Shown here: one piece after another, positions 14,261-25,759 of the stretch | Position numbering within the stretch: position 1 is the stretch's first letter | Layout: every line of letters starts with the position of its first letter | Assembly (NCBI GenBank): GCA_002221725.1 | Contig: NJFT01000255.1 | Location: 1-54,813, forward strand | Reading direction: 5' to 3' | DNA from: Scedosporium boydii | Lineage: Eukaryota > Ascomycota > Sordariomycetes > Microascales > Microascaceae | DNA: 54,813 bases | Notes under the pieces: model-generated | The model's database searches: none | Told to the model about the DNA's origin: nothing | The model's input: the letters and a program-made list of their open reading frames with translations, nothing else | Position numbers and translations under genes: made by a program

Positions 14261-16031
14261 ACAAATTTATAGGCCTCATTTTGAGTAGCTAGATGGGCCT
14301 CCTCCTAGACATCACCAGTTTCAGTCAGTAACAACACGATCTATTCACGAAATATGGCCTCTGCGAACGGCAGTGATGGAAATTTGAATCATTTAGCGCG
14401 ATGGAAATAGGCAAGTCAAGGTCTTAATAGAGCGGTTGCCTAAGCAGTTCACCATCCGAGACTAGAACGATAGTCAAACCAACCTCCTATCTAGCACCGC
14501 CATACGATCAAAGTATCCTTCGCCACAGCCCCAGGAAACCAAATGCTCTTCGTCTCTGTAAAGAAGAATGGAATCATTTCTCAGCTTCCTGTCATAGGAT
14601 TGGACATCCAAGTAATGAGAAACTTGGACATGAGAAGGTTTTGTCCGGGCCTTGTTGGCTGCTATTCTCTTGCAATCCGCAAATCCGCCAGGTCTGCCAT
14701 ATAATCGATTGATGCGCCTCTCCAAACGCTTGATTTCTTTTGTGTAAAACGGGTGGGATTTGAGGGTACCGATAACTAGGTTTTAGATAGCAAGCTACAT
14801 AACTTCTAACTGCGGATGAATTTGTAGCTTGAACCACCTAAACAGCGCGACAATTACGCCACGGGGAGTTTCTGCAGCATTATCGAAGTGGTTGATGATT
14901 TGGTGAAATATTTAAGAGGTATGTGCGCGCTAGGCCCCGGATAATGAGAGCGATGGAGAAAAGCCTAGTATACTCTTGAGGAATACCTGGTGCTGATGAT
15001 ATCTTTTTCATCGAATGAGCAAGGAGTAAGAAGGTTAAGTACATTCAAGGCTATAAATTCGTGTTAAATAATCTAGATCTTTCCGTATTGGTCACCTAGA
15101 GACCGCAGCTTAATGTCAATACATGATCTCCAATGCGTGGTATGAAAGATATGAGACGTAATAGGTTAAGTATGTTCTGGCGCAGCAGCATATCAGTTTA
15201 GATGATCGCACTGCTTTCGCCAGGGATCCTAGGCTCAGAGCCAATGTTGATAGGTGGCGTTGACATGTTTTCGGTCTTTCGAAGTCTTCCTTGTATTGTC
15301 GACTAGAAATGGAAGTCGTGTCGTGTTTAACTAACAGTTCTATATGAGTAGAACACCATCCAGGTAAGCTTCGGGTTAAACAACTATTACATGTTCTCCT
15401 CAATGATGATAGCAAGGTGTGAGTGAGGCAAATAAGAAATGCTGATTGAACTACCAGAAATAGATTAAGAAACTACTCTCTCGAAATTTCACCAAATGGA
15501 ATAGAATTACTCGGACGACACCCAAAATCTCAAGTTTCGTGGCAACGGCGGGTCGTTTCCACAATCAGTCTTTGTACATAAAGGAATGTCCAAGTGACTA
15601 CCTGGAAGCGAAATGGGCGCCGACTTTGAGAAAAGGAAGGCCCGACCCCTCGCAAGCCGCTGGGTAGTATTGAAACTTAATTACAGGTACTAGGGCGGCC
15701 ACTTCCCTATTCCTCCATGCATCAAAATTCAATATTTAATCTCGATGATCCTTCGCTGCGACTGTGCTGATATTTTCCGTCATCCTACGGGATGAAGTGA
15801 AAGGATTCCCACCAATTACATGCGAATCCCGACATCCGGATAGTCGTGATATATGCACTAGCTACAAATTACAACTAACGGCTCGGGGAGGATATCCGGA
15901 GTACTTGTTTGTGTAGGAGTCAGGGACGGACTTAAAAGGTCATTGCTTATCACTGCTGAATATTAAGATTTCGAACAACCCTCTGCTCTGCTTCCCAAGG
16001 AGACTGAGCCAAGCAGGCGGCAAATTTTAAT
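14261..16031. other. AT-richer gene-poor region
   Basis: About 1.8 kb with no gene I can support. One minus-strand frame at 14474-14725 has coding-like composition but no recognisable domain. The region may contain decayed coding sequence. Confidence 0.5.
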
Positions 16032-17845
16032 ATGCGATCCCCTTACCTCTTCGTTTTGACAGTGCTTTTAGCACCAGGCGTTGTAGGCAAACCGCAACCT
16101 ACTGTCGTTCTGGACGCAGGCACAGTAGTAGGTACTGCCACCAGAGTTCCCTCGTCGACTACAATCGTACACAAATTTCTTGGAATACCATATGCCGAGC
16201 CTCCTCTCGAGTCGAAGCGATTCTTGCCTCCGGAGCCACTCCAACGGTTCTCAACCAATCCTTTCAAAGCTACGTCATGGGGTCATAGATGCTTCCAACA
16301 AAATCCTTGTGAGTATCAGGACACCACATACGATGCAAAAGCCGACGCTAATGGTTGCCATCAGCACTCGACGCCCCGGAAGAGCTTGCGGACGAGAGCG
16401 AAGATTGCCTGACTCTTAATGTTTATGCACCCGCGAGCTGTAAAAGCATCGGCCGACCAGTTCTCGTCTGGATTCATGGAGGTAATCTCCAGTCGGGCTA
16501 TTCGGGGAACCCTATTTTTGACGGGTCTGGTTTTGCTGCTCATCATAACATCCTGGTGGTCACTTTGAATTATCGCCTAAATGGTAAGTAATCACAACAC
16601 GCATACATGTGTCATTGACCTAACATGTGTTACTCTCATTTGTTTTATGATAATAGCGTTTGGCTTTTCAAACTCCCCCGAACTCCCACTCGTGCAGAGA
16701 AACGTCGGTTTCTTGGATCAAAGACTAGCCCTCCAATGGGTGCAGGACAACATCCACAAGTTTGGAGGTGATCCAGATCAAATCACAATAGCAGGGGAAT
16801 CCTCGGGCGCGTCCTCTGTAGATCGGCTCGTCAACCTGCCTCCGAAAGGCCTTCCCTTCCGCGCAGCCGCGGCTGAAAGCGGCCAAGCTACGGTCAGCGG
16901 TTTTGCGAGGAATAGCGGACCGAAATCATGGGACACTCTGGTCATGTCACTCAACTGCTCCAGTGCAGACAGCGAACTCGCATGTGTGCAGGATTCTGAT
17001 GGACAGACAATTCGCGACATCATTAAGGAGGGTAATCTTGACTTCTCACCCGTGAACGATGGCGTTACCCAGGCTGCTACTCCTTATCTAGAGGCCCGCG
17101 CTGGAGGTAATGCCGCAAAAGTGCCCTTTTTCACAGGTACCACTGCACAAGAGGGCACCATCCTCTCTCTAGTCTATAACTTAGACATCTTGGACTTTTC
17201 TCAGGAGCAACTGGAGCAGTACCTTGCTTTGCTAACCGGAGGAGATGCGCAACTTATTTCCCAATTCCAGGGTTTAATACAGGCTATTCAGCAGACAGAC
17301 GGCCTCTCACTCTTCTACGCGGCGGCGCAGGCTTACACCGAACTCATTTATCAATGCGTAAGTGAAGTCTATGGAGAGTAACTCTCTCCATAGCCTATCA
17401 AGCCTCCGTTTTAATAGTTAACCCATATTAACACCTCGTATAGCCCGCAAGGCTCCTCACAATTGCCTCAGTAGAAAGCGGTGTCCCAACCTGGCGATAC
17501 TACTATAATGCAACCTTCCCCAACACTCAGCCAGAGGGGCACACCGGCCTTGGCGCGTATCACGTCTCTGACCTCCGGCTTATTTGGGGCACTTACCCAG
17601 AGGAAAATGCCACCGCTGAAGAGATCGCTCTTAGCAAGTCAATCCAGGCATCGTGGGCTGGCTTCGTAAAAGACCCTTGGGGCGATGGTCCAGGATGGGA
17701 GCAGGTAGATGTTTCTGGAGCTGGGCTTGCGTGCCTGGGCTGTAACGGCAGCGCTAATCCGACCATGCTTGACGAAGAAATTATTGATGGTCGGTGTCTG
17801 TACTACCAGGAGATTTACGAGAATACCTCGACGCCGTTCTTTTAA
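16032..17845 (+). CDS. Second secreted type-B carboxylesterase, four exons
   Basis: About 532 residues from exons 16032-16308, 16365-16583, 16657-17357 and 17444-17845. Introns are 56, 73 and 86 nt, with GCTAAT or similar branch points, and all phases agree. A leader (MRSPYLFVLTVLLAPGVVG) suggests secretion. Family blocks are FLGIPYAEPP, EDCLTLNVY, VWIHGGNLQSG (the oxyanion loop has HGGN rather than HGGG), nucleophile Ser in AGESSGASS, acid Glu in AQEGT, and a His in GAYHVSDLRLIWG. The triad appears complete, so the gene is probably functional. The last exon has clustered Cys (LACLGCNG) and ends in TSTPFF. It is a distant relative of the esterase at 10.6-12.3 kb. Substrate unknown. Confidence 0.92.
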
Positions 17846-18211
17846 ATCTAACTTAGATAGTATTACTGACTAACTTTCTGCCTCACCCACCTTTTATTAT
17901 TTGGAGATTGTCCCAACTATTTGATGGGCCACAGAATCTACCAGCCTAGAATCGCCCGCGTAAAGATTCTAACCTTTTTAGCTAGCATCCCCCGCGCTCT
18001 TCCATGCCTGCTGGTTCGCTCCAATTGGCTTTCTACTGGCAACTTCTGCTATTCTGCTTTCTCGTGGCTCTCTAGCCTTCGATAAGGCGGATGTTGAGTT
18101 GTGGACTTTGGCGTGAACCTGTCCTAGTCGGTTTTATCAAGGTGCCCGAAGTTTAAGACTACAATCGGCTTGAAACTCAGGATAGTAGGCTGAACTGTAC
18201 CCGTCTCCCCC

Positions 18212-19020
18212 ATGCCTCATCTCTGTGGCTTGGTTGAAGTGTCCGCCCCGGTGGGGAGCGAACTTGACTGGGATAGCTCCTCTGTTGCTGCTAGCGCTGA
18301 CTCTCTAGAGGCGATTGGGGAGACGAGATTCGTTCGCCTAATCCATGGATCAGTTCGGCAGTTCCTACTCCACGAGGATGGCTTCCGGCTCTTGAGCCCG
18401 GATCCCTCTCTCCCGTTCTCCGTGGGGGATAGCCACATCAGCATCATGCACACATGCCTCGATTTTATCGAAGCCTCGGAATTGGATAGTTTAGTGAATA
18501 CTCGCCACAAGCTTATGGCTCGGCCTGAGATACAGCTAGATGAAACTGCATCCAGTTCGAAGGGCAGCCGCATCGGCAGCTTTCACTCCGCAAGCTCTTG
18601 GCACGAGCCCTAGTCTAGCCGGCTTCGAGACGGTCAGACGAGGCTAAAGGGCAGTCGCCCAGGCCGCTCCGCCGGATTGAATCAAGCTGTGGAGAATAGA
18701 GACATAATAAAAAATGGCATCGCCGCAATCGGCCAAGATGGACCAGAGGAGATGATGAGATACCGCTTATCCCTCATCAAAGACGTGGACAAGGCGCCTG
18801 TTCCTCATTCGTACCACCCACCGTCGCGAGCAATCCTGTTACTGTCAGGTTACCAAAGGCGGCTAAATCAGAGGTCCTAAAAGACTACCCATATTTGCTG
18901 GCCTACATCTTGTCCGCTTTTACCACACATGCGCGTTCCGCCGAAGCTGAAGAAACAGACGGGGGGAAGCATCGCGATCCGCTTTCCGCAACGCGGGCTG
19001 TGGGACCGGTGGCTGTATCT
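18212..19020 (+). pseudogene. Decayed NLR-type (NACHT/winged-helix) protein fragment
   Basis: The frame at 18212-18613 contains RFVRLIHGSVRQFLLHEDGF and then SISIMHTCLDFI-like sequence (as written: HISIMHTCLDFIEASEL). This matches the segment that follows the NACHT domain in fungal NLRs (hLIHxSVxxFLL..., then HxxIAxTCLxYL). About 300 nt later, in a shifted frame, KDYPYLLAYILSAFTTHARSAE matches the next block of the same proteins (YPxLxYAxxxWxxHAxxAE). The two blocks lie in the right order but in different frames, and no NACHT P-loop was found upstream. I therefore call it a relic. These proteins act in fungal non-self recognition. Confidence 0.7.
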
Positions 19021-19299
19021 GAGTGTGGGGCCGACTTACGAGAGTGGGCAGCTGAACACGGTCTGATTTCATGGGCACCTCGCAAACAGTCTCACAAACA
19101 CTCTCACATTCCCTTGCAGGAAGTATCAGGACTGTTCCGTAGCCCACGATACTACTGTGAACCCAAATCCCTTTCGCCAGCAACTTCTTGAACATAACGT
19201 CGGAAACGACCTCGAACGCGGCCAGAGCCCGACGTCTCTGTGCGCGGGAAAGAACCAAGGCGGCTCTGCTGCAGAAGAATTTCTTGCCGGTCTTAGCGA

Positions 19300-20620
19300 C
19301 AAGCTTTGCTATGCAGCAGCAGTAGCATGCTACCCGAACGACAAGACGGATAGGCTCTTCATCCCGCCTCGTTCATTGAACTTTGTAGTTAAAGAAGCGC
19401 TTCGATACTTTGGCTATGAGTCGTCGATTATACTCGACTTACTCCGGTCTTTTCAGAAAATATTCGGCATACTCCTTACTATAGGGCATCCCAAGTCTAT
19501 CATGGAATTCGTCAAGCTCGGGGTCGACGACAGATATCTTCCCTCTGAGTTCCGAAGCGGTCTGCAAAGCGAAGGCTCCATCTTTCTCGAATCATGAGAG
19601 GAATCACCATTCCCGGTTGGAATTCTATGGACTATGGGCTCTTTGTCTCTCGCCAATACGCCTTCCTAATCCCTCTGATCGAATTGCTGCCCAGGAAAAT
19701 AGCGCACTACCAATTCTACAACTATGAAATCATTCCCATCGTTGACTACCGCCCCACCACCTGCCGCGCAGTCCCACATGAAACCCGCCCTGAGGAAGGC
19801 AACCAGCATTCGGTACTATGGGTCGAATTGCCAGACTCGAGGTAATCACACATTTTCCCTAGGAATTTTTGTTCGCTCGCGCCCTGAAAGCTAACGGCGC
19901 TGCATAGGATCGTCGACCAACCGATGGTTGGTATTTCGTAAAGGGCATTACGCGAAGCATAGATATTGAGGTCTATGAGATCCTTCAGTGGGAGGACAGG
20001 GTCTAGACGCGATCCATCAACAAAACCGGTGTAGTGCCTCTCGTTTGCACGACCCAATTAAGTCTCTTACTTCCCGGGATCCAGCCTCACTTTATTTTCC
20101 CAGCTCCAGCGGGTGACACCCAAAAGTTTTGGGAGCTTACCCTGCGGGTCCAGATTTCGCAATACGCTGGTCGGCGTGATTATTGAACCAGTGCTGCCGG
20201 ATATCAATGGTGCTTTTCAATATTCTGACGTTCCAAAGAGGCAGTAAGCACCCGTGTTTCATCGGGTACGGAGATCTGGATGTCGAGGAGGACGACGATT
20301 TCTATTACTATATGAAGAAGGATGGTAAAGCCACTGTAAAACCGGCCGTGACAGCGCAGGCGGAAAGACTTCAGTCGAACGAGAAATGCCCACCATTCCT
20401 AATCGATATTCTAAGTTTTATAATGTGCAAAATGTTGGTGGCAGACTGGCGGTCTCGAGCCTCACCAGGGGAGGTTCACGAGAAGATGTTGGGGGCCTGG
20501 CGTGCCTGTAGCCAGCTGGCCTGGGCCCCGGGCCGTTTGGAACTGGGAACTCTGGTCGTTCCGGATAAGGGAGGTAGCTTCTCCCGAGGTGGTTACGGCA
20601 AACAATCATCGGCTTGGTGA
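19300..20620 (+). pseudogene. Decayed fungal protein kinase-like gene
   Basis: Three pieces appear in order. The first (to 19597) has KIFGILLTIGHPKSIMEF then VKLGVDDRYLP, the N-terminal lead-in typical of a fungal kinase family often found near HET/NLR genes. The second (19600-19845) has SRQYAFLIPLI and HYQFYNYEIIPIVD, matching the block just before the ATP-binding loop in that family. The third (20230-20560) has FLIDILSFIMCKMLVADWRSRAS, matching the last helix of the kinase lobe. Only about 350-400 nt separate the second and third pieces, far too little for the catalytic core, and no HRD or DFG motif was seen. It reads as an internally deleted pseudogene. Confidence 0.62.
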
Positions 20621-21070
20621 AAGAAATCATTGACGTCGAGTCTATTTCCAATGATATGCGCTTGGTAGTAGTTGACTCTGATCAATTTTTGGAACTATGC
20701 AGATATTCTAATCTTCGGAGCACTTATTAAAGAACCTAGGTATTGATGCCTCAACTTCACCGTGTGACAATTGTCAGGACTCATAAGCCGAAAGCCAAAG
20801 CCAAGCAGCGCTGGAGCTACGCCACGGTCACTGGGTTACACTTCGAGAGTGGCGTAGGTTTTGGTCCGGTGTGTTGAGGGTGCGAAAGGCGCCTCGTTCA
20901 CGCCCTACGGCGAATTTCTTACGAATTTGGATCATGCAGACACGTACGTAAACCGTAAATATATTCTTGACCGATGTGAAAAAGAGAAGAAAAGCCGTCG
21001 ACTCATGAGTTGTCCGATGACGCCCCTTCGCTGACACCAACTCAACTGCCGAAGCCAAAGACTATGGACA
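20621..21070. other. Intergenic region
   Basis: About 450 nt between the kinase relic and the SDR stop codon. Nothing recognisable was seen. Confidence 0.6.
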
Positions 21071-21898
21071 CTAAGAAGTTTCGAGGCCAGCAGTGGTTCC
21101 GCCATCGACAAGGATGTCTGTGCCTGTCACAAAGCTCGCCGCCGGGCTCGCCAGGAACGATATCACACTCGCAATCTCCTCCGGTCGACCCAACCTCCGT
21201 AGAGCCGAAACCTCCAGCATGTGATCCATGACGGGGTGTGATGGTATCTCCCCGTTGACTCTGATCAGAGGCGTATCCGTGATACCCGGCGACAACGAAA
21301 CGATCCTGCAGTTCCCGGCCCTTCCGAACTTGGCCGCCATCTTCTGCGCGTAAAGCTGCACGCCGCGTTTCGACAAGCTGTACGCATCCACGGGACTCTC
21401 AATCGATTCGAATATTTGCTTTGGATCGGCCCCGTCGATATAGGCCTTGAGCAGATGGTCCATGTCGGTCTTCATATTGCCGGCGTTCGACGCAACTAAG
21501 ACAGCTGCACTGTCCGGGGCCATATCTGGGAGGAGGCCGTCGGCGAGGCGTCTGGTTGCGTTGAAATTGATATCCCATATACGATCGGCATTCGTTTCCA
21601 CGAAGGGCGAAACACCGGCTGTGTGAGCGAGGGCGCTAATCTTCCGTCCTCCTAGCGCCGCCTGTATTCGGGGAACGGTATCTTGAGCGGAAATATCGCC
21701 AGCCACCGCTGTAATTGTCGCGTCCGGGGCGGTCTGTTTCAACGACGATATCAATTCTTCCAGTGATTCTTGTTTCCAGTCGCAAAGAATAAACTCTTTG
21801 TTTCCGTCCCTGATGAAGGCTCGTACAGTCTCTCTCCCTATGCCGCCGGCTGCGCCGGTGATGACGACAACATGCGGCCTCGTATCTTGCGATGCCAT
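21071..21898 (-). CDS. Short-chain dehydrogenase/reductase (SDR)
   Basis: Intronless, 275 residues, the standard length for classical SDRs. The nucleotide-binding motif TGAAGGIG lies at 14-21, with Asp40 at the end of the second strand, which favours NAD(H). The catalytic Ser is probably Ser137 (LVASNAG), with Tyr173 and Lys177 in the YSLSK motif. The C-terminal SFLASPAASFVTGTDILVDGG block is typical. It probably oxidises or reduces a small alcohol or ketone in the cytosol. It is followed on the same strand, about 1 kb upstream in transcription terms, by a gentisate dioxygenase, so a role in aromatic-acid catabolism is possible. The substrate cannot be read from the sequence. Confidence 0.93.
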   Translation of the reverse strand: MASQDTRPHVVVITGAAGGIGRETVRAFIRDGNKEFILCDWKQESLEELISSLKQTAPDATITAVAGDISAQDTVPRIQAALGGRKISALAHTAGVSPFVETNADRIWDINFNATRRLADGLLPDMAPDSAAVLVASNAGNMKTDMDHLLKAYIDGADPKQIFESIESPVDAYSLSKRGVQLYAQKMAAKFGRAGNCRIVSLSPGITDTPLIRVNGEIPSHPVMDHMLEVSALRRLGRPEEIASVISFLASPAASFVTGTDILVDGGTTAGLETS

Positions 21899-22952
21899 GG
21901 CGGTGAGGGTTCGCTTTGCTTAATCGTTTGTGAGGGGCAGTACGGTCTTCGAGAGAGATACTCGGTCTCGATGTCCGGGTGAGGAGTTGCCCAACATTTT
22001 GAGGACGGAAACGAAGCTCGATTAGGGTAAGGGCGAAGGAACCCCTCCCGTCCGACGATTGGGGATTGGCCTGTCTTGAACCCGACGAATGATGGACGCC
22101 ATTATTCTCTACCCCTGTTCGACGAGATTTTAGCTCTACGATGACGAGATGAGGAGAAGCCACACAGATAACTATTTATTCCCAGCCGACGCTCTTATCA
22201 TCAATTCTACGAAGGTTTTGCCAGACCTGCAGGATATTGGGTGGCATTTAAGCTCTTTGGTCCTGCAGGAGTCCAATGGAAACCAGCCATTGAATGGCCA
22301 CAGAGGGGTATACCGACGTAGATCCTCCTACCAGCCAGTGGTCAAGCAAAGCCAATACTGGACAAGTGTATTCGTCGTAGTTGTGTTCTGTGACGCTTGG
22401 CGGTCATGCATGTGTGACCACTGCGAAATGTCGAGTCAGAGAGTCAATACACCTTAATTTTCTTTTCTTTCATCCATCCATTTTCAACCTGGTTGTCAAG
22501 AACAGCTTGATCCTCGCAATCACCCACGAGTCGGAGCCACGACCAAAGGCCACACCTTCCTCTGCATCGGCATCACCACGTCGACCCCACACGCCGAGCC
22601 TCCGACTCAGATCTCTACTCGTACCACGAGATATTGTGAGGTAGTCCGGGAACCTGAGAAGATTAAATAACGCGTTGGAGGAACTAAATCAGTCATAGAG
22701 TCCGGTACACACACTTTTGGGGCCCCAACTTGATTAAAAACGGCTCTAACCAAAAATACTTCTCGCGGGACTTTGGATTCACTGATACTCGCAATGCTCG
22801 CACTTCGTATTGACTCACGTAAAAAACCCCTGCATGCGTCATGAGAAGTAGACGCTCGCGTTCCATAGGCGGAGAAAAGGACAGAAGAAATTGGTAATAT
22901 ATGACCGTCAGTGAGGCTACTTTCTAAACAGCAAACATCCGACATCCTTGCT
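21899..22952. other. Intergenic region between gentisate dioxygenase and SDR
   Basis: About 1.05 kb, probably holding the SDR promoter and the dioxygenase 3' end. Short open frames here show no family similarity. Confidence 0.55.
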
Positions 22953-24131
22953 TTAGACGGGCTCAGGCTTGTACAATCCAAGAGAGTTAAGGAGAGGCCT
23001 ATCATGCACTAACACAAGGTATGCCCGGCTGCTTCCCTTGTTAACATGCACAACTTTGGAGTACGCAGGGATGACGAAAGTGTCTTTCGCGAACCAGTCT
23101 AGAACCCTCTTCTCACCATTGGGAGGGTCGATGATGGTCTCGCCTTCGCCGGAATAGCAGTGAACGAGAAATGAGGCGACGTCCTGAGTTTCACTGGTGG
23201 AATATCCTGCCTCGATTTTCTCGGCCTGAACGCCAAGGGTTGTCGAGAGCGGTTGGCCGTCTTTCGTGGCGTAGTGGTACACAGCATGAGGGGTCTCTTG
23301 AGAGTTGAGGAACTTCTCAACGTCCTCCCAAGGATGACTCCATTCGCACGGCGTACAAAGACTGCGCGAGAGGCGTTGGCCGACTATCCAGAAAAAAACA
23401 TTCGCAGCTGGGAGGAAAGGGGCGAAAACTTACCTGCTGGGATATCTGCTTTCTCTGTAACCCTCGGCAATGTGTACACGGGCGAATCTGAATAGGGGAA
23501 GGTTCAGAGCATCAAGCCAGATGACGGGTGCATTGCTCTCGTTGCCGTGATCGTGCCAATGCCAAGTGGGAGTGACGACTACATCTCCCCTCTTGAGCGG
23601 AATCTTCTTTCCCTCGACGGCAGTGAATCCTTTGCCCTCTATGATGAAGCGGATAGCAAAGGCGATGTGACGGTGGGCCGGGGCCGTCTCGCCTGGGTTT
23701 ACCAGTTGGAGACCGCCGTAGATGGTGTCTGTAGTGTAAGGTGACTCTTGTAAAAGGGGTTAGCCACTATGTCGTACTGAGCGTCCAGTTTCTTCTTTCT
23801 CTCATCAAAACTTACCCATCTTGGGGTTGACTAGCATGAGAACCCTCCTCTCGGCCGCCTCTGGGGGAACACTTCGACCGGCCTCCAGCAAGTGAGGCAG
23901 TGTTTCTTCGTATCTCCATATGTGGGGCGAAGCAATGGGATTGGGGGTAGGAGGCACCATGGCATTCATTTTGAGCCAGAGCGGCTCGAGGTGGTGACTC
24001 GCGAGGATGTCGCCGTCCATGGTGTACCCATTGTTGACCTTTCCGTTGAGCTTCCCCCCCTTTGCTATGGGCTCCGCAGTGTGGCCGTTGGAGCTGCTTG
24101 CAATATTGCTCGTTGCGGAGTCCTCAGTCAT
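22953..24131 (-). CDS. Gentisate 1,2-dioxygenase (double cupin)
   Basis: About 345 residues from exons 24131-23816, 23746-23434 and 23361-22953; introns are 69 and 72 nt and all phases agree. Family blocks include LEPLWLKMNAMVPPTPNP, HIWRYEETLPHLLEAG and EAAERRVLMLVNP. The first cupin has GETAPAHRH (His130 and His132) and later TPTWHWHDHG, which supply the iron ligands of this family, then VIWLDALNLPL. The second cupin-like half follows (VLDWFAKDTFVIPAYSKVVH). The enzyme opens the gentisate ring with O2 to give maleylpyruvate, a step in salicylate or 3-hydroxybenzoate breakdown. No maleylpyruvate isomerase or fumarylpyruvate hydrolase is in the window. The neighbouring SDR may belong to the same pathway. 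Confidence 0.93.
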
Positions 24132-25008
24132 GGTGGTTGCTCCGTTTCTATCTAGCTAACTTATTGTGGAGTTTCTCAAAGTCGAGAGATGATCTCCTTT
24201 TGGACGAACGAGAGGGTCCTTGTATGTTTTTTAAGGAGTAATCGTGGGTAGCTTACTGAAGGCGGGGAATCTGCATATCCCCGGAAAATGCAGAATAGCG
24301 CTCAACATTATTGGAGAGAGATGGTCGGGTGATGCTTGTCTTGGAATGTAATTATGGTAGGATGTGTATAGAATGGTCCGAGATCCGACAAGATTCACTG
24401 TGTGGCAATTGGTTGGTTCACCGGGAATTGCTGGAGCCGACGTCTCTTACCGTCCGAGTTCCGCACTTGCTGGTCGGAATGGCCTCGGAACGGAGGTACT
24501 GAACCGTAGCGCCTTCATGTCGACCTAAAATATCACGCCGGAACGAGTTGATAACGGAGGAGTTCTTCGACATTTTCAAGCCGTCCTTTTTGATCAGAAA
24601 GACACTACTTGTAACTGATGACATTAATCACCTAGCAGCCGCACCGAGCCGCTTTAGGGTAACGATCCTAACACTAGCCGTCGGATCTGAATACATGGAA
24701 CTGATGCACTCCTGCTCTTCTCCATTATATCCTTTAGCGTCTTCTTCTCCTCTGATGTTGTCCTCGAATAACCTTAGGAAGTTGTGTTCCTACATGTAAA
24801 ACGTTGCACACTTGGAGGCGAGTGAATATAAGATGCTCTGCGTACCGATCCGCCTAAGAGGGTTTAACATATACCAATCTGGTTTCAATTTCCCACAGAG
24901 TTACAAAGACCTGATTACGATAAATTCCAGCAGCTCGTTGTCATTTTAGCCCGTGAGCATAGCTTACTGTGATACAGACTCGAGATCTGATGCCCCCGAG
25001 CAACACAT
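24132..25008. other. Intergenic region
   Basis: About 880 nt holding the promoter of the gentisate dioxygenase and the 3' flank of the small secreted protein. No gene was seen. Confidence 0.6.
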
Positions 25009-25759
25009 TTAATGAATTTTGGTTCCCTCCGCCCAGATATCCCCATTCTGCTTAACTTCTAATGTTCCCCCAGGCCGCGGCTCGGAAAGTGACCGACGGT
25101 GGACCGTGACGATGTGATTGGGGGCAGTAACATGTCCGGCGGCCTGCCGGGCGTAGTTGTTTAGGCCTACTTGTGCTTGCCGCGCCCTAGCATCCACTAG
25201 GTTGGGATCAACGATAGAGACGACCACTTTTCGGACAACCATTCCGGAGTGTGTGATTGCATTCACCCACTGGTCAACTTGCTGGTGGAAAGTTTCGCCC
25301 GTGGGGGGAACGCATCGGCAATGGGCCAAAACTACAGTAAGGAATCGTCAGTGGCTCGAGAAATGCTATAAAGAAGCGTCGAGCATGCCGAAGTGGCTTT
25401 ACATCTTGCGTACCCTTGTCAACCCCATTATGTCCAGCGGTGCCCGAGGCAGCGAGCCCCACGCAGGTCGCGAGTCCATATGTTGACAGCGAGTCAGCGG
25501 CGGTGCCCGTGATGACACCCGACTCGGTCTGGTGGTCCGCTCGTGGTAGGAGGTGTGTCGTGGGATCTTCGATTTTGGCAGCTTCACGATTTTCGATCGC
25601 ATCCGCTATTAGCTTCTTGCCGCTGTTGGTTAATTAGTATGTATCGAAAATTGGTCAGAATCACTATAGGGCGTGGAATTACAGTGGAGTAGGGCTCGCA
25701 ACACCCAAGGTAGCCTGGAAAGCGAGGAGGGAAAGGGAGATGATCTTGTTGAAAAGCAT
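25009..25759 (-). CDS. Small secreted protein, possible CheD/CNF-like fold
   Basis: About 202 residues from exons 25759-25683, 25622-25414 and 25331-25009; introns of 60 and 82 nt have good GT..AG ends and consistent phases. The leader MLFNKIISLSLLAFQATLGV ends near Ala-Ser, so it is secreted. The mature protein has only three Cys (79, 100, 102). Residues 74-103 read YGLATCVGLAASGT, a short loop, then KVLAHCRCV. A Cys after a beta strand followed about 20 residues later by a His on another strand recalls the Cys-His dyad of the CheD/CNF deamidase fold; this is my inference, not a recognised domain hit. It may be a secreted enzyme or effector-like protein. I do not recognise a named family. 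Confidence 0.72.
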
